DNA of 64,000 nucleotides. Source: Nitrosotalea devaniterrae (GTDB taxonomy: Archaea; Thermoproteota; Nitrososphaeria; Nitrososphaerales; Nitrosopumilaceae). The translations under genes and the position numbers were made by a program. This document shows positions 27,871 through 34,830 of the stretch, piece after piece. Position 1 is the first letter of the stretch. The number at the start of each line of letters is the position of its first letter. The notes under the pieces were generated by a model. It saw only the letters and a list, made by a program, of their open reading frames with translations. It was not told the origin of the DNA and did no database searches. The stretch covers positions 984,451-1,048,450 of the forward strand of contig LN890280.1 in the NCBI GenBank assembly GCA_900065925.1, written 5' to 3'.

Positions 27871-28187
27871 GAAAGTAGTTACCCCTACATATTTATATAA
27901 TTATCATTTTTCATGAAAATGTGGGGGTAACCAGAAAACATGAATATGTGAAAAAACATCATGTTAAGACAAGTTTTTTCCAATTTATTAGAAATAGATT
28001 ACCATCATAATGTCAAAACGCTATCGATTTTGTCCAGTTTGAAAAGGATAGGCCGGACACGCTACTGTACAGTTCATTTTTGCGTTCCAATGTGCCTAAT
28101 TTACTGTTGAAATCACATTTTCATCATCTAAATTTCAAACTTATTCAATCTGATCTATACGTCTTTGTATGGAAAATGATTTTGATT
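27871..28187. other. Non-coding stretch with degenerate copy of repeat C flank
   Basis: No convincing gene is present. The segment around 28070-28140 (TTTTGCGTTCCA, CCTAATTT, then TTTTCATcaTCTAAAT) is a diverged relative of the sequence that follows repeat C copy 2 at 30024-30085. It also contains GGCCGGACACG near 28050. It is therefore a decayed copy of the same element rather than unique sequence. Confidence 0.45.
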
Positions 28188-29909
28188 TTATGGAAATGTC
28201 GGCTTGCTTGCTATTGATGCAGATGCAGTATTGGACGGGTTACTAGTTCCAACATCATTAATTGCAGATACTTTGTACGTGTATGTTTTTAGCGGTAGCA
28301 CATGTGTGTCAGAGTAAGTCGTTCCAGTACTGCCAGTGTTTGCAACTATGGTAGACCACGTGTTGCCGTTGTCAGTTGATCTCTCTATCATGTAGCCGGT
28401 AATTGGCGTTCCACCGGTATAATTTGGCGTTATCCAGCTTAGAGTTATCTTGAGAAGCTGAGCAGTAACTGTTAGCCCAGTTGGTGATGATGGTATCATA
28501 CTAGTATATGCCAGTGTTGTTTTGCCAGCTAGCTCACCAGTAGGATAAGTTAGAACAATTGCATAGTTACCCGATGTAGGAAATGCAGTATTTGTAAATG
28601 GTCCTGGACATAATGAGGAGTCTCCTCTGTCAGCAACACAAGCTTGCTGTGTAGTGTATATCTCAAGTTGTAGTTGTCCTTGTAATCCAGTTCCTATTGT
28701 ATAAGTTGCGGTGGCGGAATTGCTAGGATCAAATATGGTCACTGAGTCTTGTTCTCCAAAAATACCAGCATATGCTCTACCCCCAATACTGGCACTTCCA
28801 TCGGACAACTCACCTGCTGAAAAGTACACGGAATTATTGTTAATCCATGAGGGGATTTCTTTTGTTACAATCAACTCATTGTCGTATGTAACAACTAGAG
28901 TATAGTTTCCTTTACCATCGCTCCGTGATATGTCATGCTCATCATGGAAAGATGTTGATTCGGTTTTATTGTATACCAAACTGCCATTTGGCGCATATAC
29001 TTGGAACGGTACTTGATTTATTCCAGGTACTGGATTTTTTACACCACCTTCTGTTTTCAGATCACCATAGCAACAAGTTAAGAAACCCGCATAAATCGAG
29101 ATGTTACTAGTGGTCACAGATGCAGTATTTGATGGAGAGCTTGTTCCAACTGAATTTATTGCAGATATTCGATAAGTGTAGGTCGTTCCAGATTCAAGTC
29201 CAGGATCTGCATACGTGGTATTACTATTGCCAGTATTTGCAACTATTGTAGACCATGTGTTTTCACTGTCAGTTGATCTTTCAATCATGTAGCCAGTAAC
29301 CAGTGCGTCACCATTGTTTGTTGGGGCAGACCAGCTAAGACTTATCCCAAGTGGTGAAACTAGAGTTGCAGTAAGATTAGTGGGAGGTTGTGATATAGTT
29401 GGAGGAGCAGATAACCAGTTAACATTGAATGTAACCCCGCCATACGTGAATGTGTTGAATTGTACTTGTTGTATTCCTTCGTTGCCAAAGTTTCCTGGAT
29501 GTATCTGGGATCTACTTACTGTTACATTTTGATTTGGATCTGTGCCGCCAACACATTGCCCCAAGAAATATCCGGGAGCACTGGTGTCGTACCAAGTAGT
29601 GCCTGATAGAGAATTATTTTGGGAACTTGTACTTGGAATCTGGATTACAAATGTTACATTATAACTTGAGTATCTATTCACGTTGAATGTAACACCTGGA
29701 TTTGCTATTGGATCAAATGTTTGAGTACCATTGTTTATTAAAAAAGAGACAATCGGTCCATCATATCTATTGGAGCAGGTTGAGGGGGCATCTCCCATAG
29801 CAAATGCGTTGCTTGTCGATAGCACAAGAATTGTAAACAATATTGAAGCGGATGCTATGGTGAGTAATTTGACATGTTGGTTTTTTTCTCGTCTAATCAA
29901 GACTTTCAA
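28188..29909 (-). CDS. Large secreted protein with two fibronectin III modules
   Basis: The signal peptide (LLTIASASILFTILVLSTSNAFA) is followed by an N-terminal beta-rich domain (about residues 40-170), an fn3 module (about 175-270, GYMIERSTDSENTWSTIVAN), a middle beta-rich domain (about 275-470) and a second fn3 module (about 475-565). It has no membrane anchor or sorting signal at its C-terminus (ends SKPTFP), so it is probably released or bound non-covalently. The start codon is TTG. The fn3 modules are nearly the same as those of the two other large proteins in the island. The function is unknown; adhesion or surface matrix is plausible. Confidence 0.8.
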   Translation of the reverse strand: MKVLIRREKNQHVKLLTIASASILFTILVLSTSNAFAMGDAPSTCSNRYDGPIVSFLINNGTQTFDPIANPGVTFNVNRYSSYNVTFVIQIPSTSSQNNSLSGTTWYDTSAPGYFLGQCVGGTDPNQNVTVSRSQIHPGNFGNEGIQQVQFNTFTYGGVTFNVNWLSAPPTISQPPTNLTATLVSPLGISLSWSAPTNNGDALVTGYMIERSTDSENTWSTIVANTGNSNTTYADPGLESGTTYTYRISAINSVGTSSPSNTASVTTSNISIYAGFLTCCYGDLKTEGGVKNPVPGINQVPFQVYAPNGSLVYNKTESTSFHDEHDISRSDGKGNYTLVVTYDNELIVTKEIPSWINNNSVYFSAGELSDGSASIGGRAYAGIFGEQDSVTIFDPSNSATATYTIGTGLQGQLQLEIYTTQQACVADRGDSSLCPGPFTNTAFPTSGNYAIVLTYPTGELAGKTTLAYTSMIPSSPTGLTVTAQLLKITLSWITPNYTGGTPITGYMIERSTDNGNTWSTIVANTGSTGTTYSDTHVLPLKTYTYKVSAINDVGTSNPSNTASASIASKPTFP

Positions 29910-29942
29910 ACTATTCTATTTTTCAATACATATTCAGATATG

Positions 29943-30186
29943 CTAAAAATATTCTATAAGATCAATACAGATGAAATGTAACATTGTTAGTTTAAAAAAC
30001 ATGGATCGGGCCGGAAATGGCCTGTTTTGCGTTCCATCATACCTAATTTTCCATCGAAGTGATGAGTTTTCATTTTCTAAATCTAGTCCTATAAATGCCA
30101 TCACTGAAATAATACCAATTAGCAAAACGGGAACTGCAAATGAAAATTCAGGTATTGTTATAGTATCTTGTTCAGCAAGAGTCTAG
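29943..30186 (-). pseudogene. Remnant of a PEFG-type sorted surface protein (C-terminus)
   Basis: On the minus strand, after an in-frame TAG, the frame reads TLAEQDTITIPEFSFAVPVL, then LIGIISVMAFIGLDLE. This matches the thaumarchaeal PEFG C-terminal sorting signal: a PEF motif, a hydrophobic helix and then a tail. The rest of the protein is missing upstream and the normal short basic tail is replaced by unrelated sequence running into repeat C. It is the broken end of a surface-protein gene. Confidence 0.5.
29995..30034. repeat. 40-base repeat C, copy 2
   Basis: Identical over 40 bases to the copy at 26825-26864. It lies about 86 bases upstream of the TTG start of the large fn3 protein gene and inside the broken surface-protein remnant. 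Confidence 0.8.
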
Positions 30187-30298
30187 GCTCCATCTACTGC
30201 CTCCCTATTATAAAAAAGGAATGGAATTTAGTAAAAAACTTCTATTTCCATAAATTTTTTATAATTACAGAAGATCATAATACAGATCTATTACTTAC

Positions 30299-30458
30299 TC
30301 TGGGAGTGAGTGCGCCTTATTTACTAATGTTGTGTTGTCCAGTACATGCTTTACCATAACCGCGATATGTCATGTGATTCACATGACATGGCTTATCCAT
30401 CGTGCGGTATGAAGATTAGGCCACTTTATACACACAAAAAGCACAAAGGAGAATAAAA
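30299..30458 (+). promoter_or_regulatory. Shared upstream control region E, copy 1
   Basis: About 160 bases align with the region upstream of the secreted-protein gene whose start is at 42385 (minus strand), including TGCTTTACCATAACC, a TGTCATGTGA-centred palindrome (30368-30388), CGTGCGGTATGAAGA, a TATA-like CACTTTATA (30422-30430) and AAAGGAG (30445-30451) seven bases before the ATG. The palindrome TGTCATGTGA-T-TCACATGACA has perfect 10-base arms and lies about 50 bases before the TATA box. Confidence 0.7.
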
Positions 30459-31112
30459 ATGAAAATACAGAACAACAAAATAAAATCTGTAACAACTATT
30501 GTCGCAATAGTTGCTATCGCATCAGTCATCCTAGGACAATCTACACTTCCTGCATACGCAACAATGATACGAGATTTTGGACCTTGGAGTCTCACTTATT
30601 CAACACCGAGTGGTTGCAATAATACTCAAACATGCGCAAGTGCTGCCACCTCCGGAGTTAATAAGATCATAGCATATGCAACATTTGAAACTGATGATGA
30701 AGTAGCTAATGCTGTTAACAACGATAATAATGTCAACGTTGGTTCATCGCCATCATTGACTACCTCTGCTAGCAGCGTTTACTTTGAGGTAGGTGCTACA
30801 TATTCAGGAGACTTTTTACCAGCAACTAATGGGGAAACAGCATATTGGATTACGAATACCATATTCGAAAATGGGAGTAACCCAGTAAATCAATGTTCGT
30901 TACCTACTGTGACAGGTTCTGGTGTAGTGTCAGATACAGTGGCAGTTAGTTGTCGCATGTCAAATAGCGGTACAAACACGTACTATGAAGCACCATATCA
31001 TGGTGTTGAAGCATTTAATCTACAAAATTCAGTTGGAACCTCAAAGGCTGACTTTTGGAATTCTCCCTACAACGCACAAACCAATTATTTGGAGATTTGT
31101 GATTCTTGCTAG
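30459..31112 (+). CDS. Secreted protein (217 aa), unknown function
   Basis: A signal peptide (SVTTIVAIVAIASVILGQSTLPAYA) precedes a mature part of about 185 residues with cysteines in GCNNTQTCA, QCSLPTV, VSCRMS and the terminal CDSC. The mature part looks beta-rich and could hold disulfides. A Shine-Dalgarno-like AAAGGAG precedes the ATG, unusual here, where many genes look leaderless. The promoter region is shared with the 346-residue secreted protein at 42 kb, so the two are probably co-regulated. I do not recognise a family. Confidence 0.75.
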   Translation: MKIQNNKIKSVTTIVAIVAIASVILGQSTLPAYATMIRDFGPWSLTYSTPSGCNNTQTCASAATSGVNKIIAYATFETDDEVANAVNNDNNVNVGSSPSLTTSASSVYFEVGATYSGDFLPATNGETAYWITNTIFENGSNPVNQCSLPTVTGSGVVSDTVAVSCRMSNSGTNTYYEAPYHGVEAFNLQNSVGTSKADFWNSPYNAQTNYLEICDSC

Positions 31113-31118
31113 GTGAAT

Positions 31119-31616
31119 ATGATGAATAAGATCAGAAAAGTAGTATATGTTACAACTGCATTGCTAGCTGTAATTGCCATTTCTAGCATAATGGGTATTA
31201 ATGCTCCAACCACTGTAGCACAAAATCTTCATCTGTACGATATCACATATTATGTATCGCTACCTACGTCTGACATAGTTATGAAACCAGGTGATGTCAA
31301 AATCATCCCAGTAACCATATTTTCCCAGCAAGATGTTCCATTGAATGTTAAAGCTGGTATTACACTACATGGAAGTGAACATTCTTTCGTTAGTACTGGA
31401 ATGAACAAGTTGCCAAATGGCATATCTGCCACATTGGACAAGAATGTTTTTGATTTGTCACCTACCACGTTGAAAGGTTATGCTCCAAGAGATACAACGA
31501 ATTTGACTATTGTTGCATCTCAAAATGTTCAACCTGGAAAGTATAGTGTTTCAGTAGGCCTGTTTAAGGACAATGGCGAATCCAACTTCAGAATAATAAC
31601 CCTAGAGATTCAATAA
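31119..31616 (+). CDS. Secreted beta-sandwich protein (about 165 aa)
   Basis: It starts six bases after the previous stop codon, so the two genes form an operon. The choice among GTG 31113, ATG 31119 and ATG 31122 is open. A signal peptide (YVTTALLAVIAISSIMGINA) precedes one immunoglobulin-like beta-sandwich (PGDVKIIPVTIFSQQDVPLN to PGKYSVSVGLFKDNGESNFR), resembling the bacterial and archaeal surface-protein 'additional' domains. No anchor is visible. It probably acts with the upstream secreted protein. Confidence 0.7.
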   Translation: MMNKIRKVVYVTTALLAVIAISSIMGINAPTTVAQNLHLYDITYYVSLPTSDIVMKPGDVKIIPVTIFSQQDVPLNVKAGITLHGSEHSFVSTGMNKLPNGISATLDKNVFDLSPTTLKGYAPRDTTNLTIVASQNVQPGKYSVSVGLFKDNGESNFRIITLEIQ

Positions 31617-31712
31617 CTATCTCAAATCCCTTTTTTATTATTTAGAAATCTTCTGTAGTTGAAATACTAATTCATTTTAAACTATCATTTGAGTCTATAG
31701 GTTGATGAAATA

Positions 31713-32348
31713 ATGGAGATTATTCCTGTCTTCGTATTGATACACGTATTTCTGTCACATGTTTTTTTTCTAGGTTTAGGATCTCCACTAGGAAGTGCAA
31801 ACCCGATAGTAAAGGGAATGATTGCATCTGCCTTTGGCATCATGGGCATTTCTGTAGGCCTCAACCTGCTTAATGCATTGATAAAACGAAAGATGGTAGA
31901 CCAAGAGAAACTCAAAAGACTCCTAAAAGAAACAAGGGCTTGGCAAAAGGAAAGAATGGCTGCATTCAAATCAAAAGATCTGGCAAAGACAGATGAGCTC
32001 AACAAAAAATCTGCATACATGAACAAGATGAACATGGAAGTGATGCAGATGAACATGAGACCAATGATGATTACATTTCTTCCATTGATTCTTGTATTCT
32101 ATTTTGTGCTTCCTCCATTATTTGCTTATACTGTTGCCGTCTCACCTATATCGCTAAACTTTATCCCTGGGGGATTTTTCGAATTGACCTGTACTGCAGC
32201 CAAAGTGGCAGAATCTCAACTTGCTGGTCATCCAAGTGTGTGTCATCATGTAAATGAATTGTATTTCTGGGCATGGTACTTCTTTTCATCTGCTGCCTTT
32301 AGTGGTATCATAATGAGAGTTACAAAAACTACAATGGATACAAGCTAG
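31713..32348 (+). CDS. DUF106/EMC3-TMCO1-like membrane protein (YidC/Oxa1 superfamily)
   Basis: Domain order: an N-terminal membrane helix, a second helix (ASAFGIMGISVGLNLLNALI), a charged coiled-coil hairpin (QEKLKRLLKETRAWQKERMA) and Met-rich segment (MNKMNMEVMQMNMRPMM), then two more membrane helices. This is the layout of archaeal DUF106 proteins, which are related to YidC, Oxa1 and EMC3 insertases. The usual archaeal copy lies near secY, whereas this one is inside an island among secreted-protein genes. It may assist insertion or folding of those proteins (inference). Confidence 0.82.
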   Translation: MEIIPVFVLIHVFLSHVFFLGLGSPLGSANPIVKGMIASAFGIMGISVGLNLLNALIKRKMVDQEKLKRLLKETRAWQKERMAAFKSKDLAKTDELNKKSAYMNKMNMEVMQMNMRPMMITFLPLILVFYFVLPPLFAYTVAVSPISLNFIPGGFFELTCTAAKVAESQLAGHPSVCHHVNELYFWAWYFFSSAAFSGIIMRVTKTTMDTS

Positions 32349-32401
32349 TTACACAATGAAGGAAGAAAATCTCTTAAAGGTAATGAGTTTTCATTTTCCA
32401 A

Positions 32402-32815
32402 TTATTTGTAACCTGTGCCATATACTATGTTGAAAATTGTATTCTTACCTGAAAACACTGAAATAAAATGAGTTTGTTTATGAGGATAATCCGGAACATA
32501 AACTGTGTAATTTCCAGCGAGAAGTTGTATTGAATAATGTGCATTAACATCAGAGAAAGTTTTTCCTACAACGGTAGTTCCATCTGCGGTATACACATCT
32601 ACCTCATAGTTTGATTTTGGACCTGACAGATTGGCAGGGCCTCCAGCTAAAACCACAATGCCAGAAAGCGTTCCATATCTTTCATTTGATTGAGGATCAA
32701 GTTTTGCTGTAGTTGTAACTATCTCACAGCCTACCTCAGTATAGTTGTGTACAATTTCGACTGGTTTTAGATTGATTACTACAAGTCCATATGAACCATG
32801 GAAGTGTAATAACAT
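32402..32815 (-). CDS. Carboxypeptidase-regulatory-like beta-domain protein (137 aa), possibly truncated
   Basis: The central GTLSGIVVLAGGPANLSGPK to LLAGNYTVYVPDYPH region is a carboxypeptidase-regulatory/transthyretin-like beta-sandwich, a fold common in surface proteins. The N-terminus (MLLHFHGSYGLVVIN) has no signal peptide, so either the protein is cytosolic or its 5' end has been replaced. The first nine codons and the upstream 160 bases are duplicated at 38.36-38.55 kb, in front of unrelated sequence, which supports a recombination event at this start. Confidence 0.65.
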   Translation of the reverse strand: MLLHFHGSYGLVVINLKPVEIVHNYTEVGCEIVTTTAKLDPQSNERYGTLSGIVVLAGGPANLSGPKSNYEVDVYTADGTTVVGKTFSDVNAHYSIQLLAGNYTVYVPDYPHKQTHFISVFSGKNTIFNIVYGTGYK

Positions 32816-32976
32816 TCTAAGATTTAACTTTGTCTTATGAAATTTATTTTAGAATATTTTGTACAAAACGGGATCTACAAAAAATACTGGTGTTAGTGAC
32901 AATTTTGGACTCCGTAAAATCACCAAAAGTAGCATGATGTGGGTATTGAACTAATATTGTAATACCCATCAAAGGT
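32789..32976. repeat. 190-base direct repeat D, copy 1
   Basis: From ATATGAACCATGGAAG to ATACCCATCAA the sequence matches 38361-38550 with only scattered substitutions and one-base indels. It includes the first codons of the 137-residue gene and hairpin repeat A copy 2. The two copies are in the same orientation and bracket 5.4 kb. Confidence 0.85.
32941..32967. repeat. Hairpin repeat A, copy 2
   Basis: GGGTATT and AATACCC form a 7-base-pair stem (8 with the flanking T/A) around GAACTAATATTGT, followed by CATCAAAGG. It lies about 100 bases beyond the stop of the propeller protein gene. Confidence 0.75.
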
Positions 32977-33069
32977 TGTATCATAGACCTGAATTCATTA
33001 TGAAATAGTAACTAGGTCCTACAGACTCGGATCTTACTGGATCAAGTTATCAAAAATTTTGTTACTACT

Positions 33070-34605
33070 TTATGGTGTATATGTTGCAGTCAAAGTTTCA
33101 TTTCCAGTAGGTGTTATGTTCTTATAATTATTCATGCTTCCACCATCCCAATGTAAAAATACATAGTTTAGATAATTTGCAGCATAGACTGTGTACTGTG
33201 TATTTTGAACCACATCGAACTTTACTGGTGTGTATCCAGTAGCAATTGTATCTCCATTTACAGAATGTAATTCCACCCATATTCCTGTAATTGGATTGCC
33301 TAACACATCTTTTGCAATTACAGTAAGTATAGCCATAGTAGTTGCAGATGACATATTGGATGGATTGCTTGTTCCGACGGAATTGATTGCAGATACTCTG
33401 TATGTATAAGTTGTATTTGGAGAAAGTCCTGTGTCAGAATACGTGGTAGCTGTGGAACCGGTGTTGGATTGTAAAGTGGACCAAGTATAACCGCTGTTAG
33501 TTGATCTCTCTATCACATATCCAGTAATCGCAGGGCCACCATTGTTTGCTGGAGCAGACCAAGATAGATTGATTTGTGATGACGATGTAGAAGTTGCCAT
33601 AAAATTCTGTGGGGCAGATGGAATAGTAGTACTGCCATCAATTACAGAAATGGTTTTGCTGTTAAAATTATCTACATAGATCTTGTTTGTGTTGGGATTA
33701 ACACCAACATCATGAGGATTATTTCCAACTAGTATTGTACTTACTACATTATTGGTTGAACCATCTATTACAGAGACTGTATTATCATATGCATTTGCCA
33801 CATAGATCTTATTTGTAGTTGGATTCACACCTATGCTGTTTGGATGACTTCCAACAGGTATTGTACTTACTACATTATTGGTTGAACCATCTATTACGGA
33901 GATTGTATTACTGCCTATGTTAGATACATAGATCTTATTTGTAGTTGGATTCACACCTACAGCCCATGGATTGCTTACCGTTATGGTATCCATTACACTA
34001 TCAGTTGTCCCGTTTATGACAGAGATCGTATTGTCAAGAGCGTTAGTTGCATAGATCTTATTTGTAGTTGGATTCACACCTATGCTGTTTGGATTCATGC
34101 CAGATATTTTTGTCACGCTATCAGTTGTTCCATCGATCACGTATACTCCGTTTTGTGGGGCAGCTACATAGATCTTATTTGTAGTTGGATTCACACCTAC
34201 AGCCCATGGATTGCTTACCGTTATGGTATCCATTACACTATCAGTTGTCCCGTTAATTACGGAGACAGTATTATTATTTTGATTAGCTACATAGATCTTA
34301 TTTGTAGTTGGATTCACACCAACACCGTGTGGAAAATTTTCAACTGTTATTGCACCTGTAACAGTATCAGTTGCACCATTAATTACAGAGACTGCGCTAC
34401 TGTCCACAAGAGATGCGTAGATCTTATTCGTAGCAGGATTTACACCAAGGTATTCTGACTTGCCTCCTAAGGTAATGGTAGACATAACATTATCAGCAAA
34501 TGCGTTATGTACTATTCCGAATGATGTAAGCAATATTAAAACAAAACCAATTGTGAGAAGGCATGCAACATGATGGTTTTCTCTTTCATTTTTAATCTTG
34601 AACAA
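33070..34605 (-). CDS. Secreted YVTN beta-propeller with fibronectin III module
   Basis: A signal peptide (LLTIGFVLILLTSFGIVHNAFA) precedes about seven 40-residue repeats of the type GVNPTTNKIYVAN followed by TVSVIDGSTNNVVSTI (about residues 38-330), forming a YVTN/NHL-like beta-propeller. An fn3 module (about 335-425) and a terminal beta domain ending YFLHWDGG-type sequence then TATYTP follow. There is no membrane anchor. The blades are very similar at DNA level, so recent repeat expansion or homogenisation is likely. A surface or matrix binding role is plausible. Confidence 0.88.
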   Translation of the reverse strand: MFKIKNERENHHVACLLTIGFVLILLTSFGIVHNAFADNVMSTITLGGKSEYLGVNPATNKIYASLVDSSAVSVINGATDTVTGAITVENFPHGVGVNPTTNKIYVANQNNNTVSVINGTTDSVMDTITVSNPWAVGVNPTTNKIYVAAPQNGVYVIDGTTDSVTKISGMNPNSIGVNPTTNKIYATNALDNTISVINGTTDSVMDTITVSNPWAVGVNPTTNKIYVSNIGSNTISVIDGSTNNVVSTIPVGSHPNSIGVNPTTNKIYVANAYDNTVSVIDGSTNNVVSTILVGNNPHDVGVNPNTNKIYVDNFNSKTISVIDGSTTIPSAPQNFMATSTSSSQINLSWSAPANNGGPAITGYVIERSTNSGYTWSTLQSNTGSTATTYSDTGLSPNTTYTYRVSAINSVGTSNPSNMSSATTMAILTVIAKDVLGNPITGIWVELHSVNGDTIATGYTPVKFDVVQNTQYTVYAANYLNYVFLHWDGGSMNNYKNITPTGNETLTATYTP

Positions 34606-34830
34606 TTGTTTCTATCTTAACATCATTACATATCTGAATATGCATATAATATGATAGAAAATAAAAACAGAAGATTCTACCAGTTGAAACTAGATGTGTA
34701 AGAGTAAGATTATCAACAGATCATCCACTATTGAAAGACTGGTTACAGCCCAATAACACCGCATAATACCCACTGATTTCATGCTTAACATAATGGACAA
34801 AGTTTGCATCCGGAATAGGCGTCAAAAAGG

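Noticed and set aside
34153-34458. A 101-codon plus-strand frame opposite the propeller gene, with repeated DLICSWIHT
   Set aside because: The apparent repeat is the reverse reading of the propeller blade DNA, not an independent gene.
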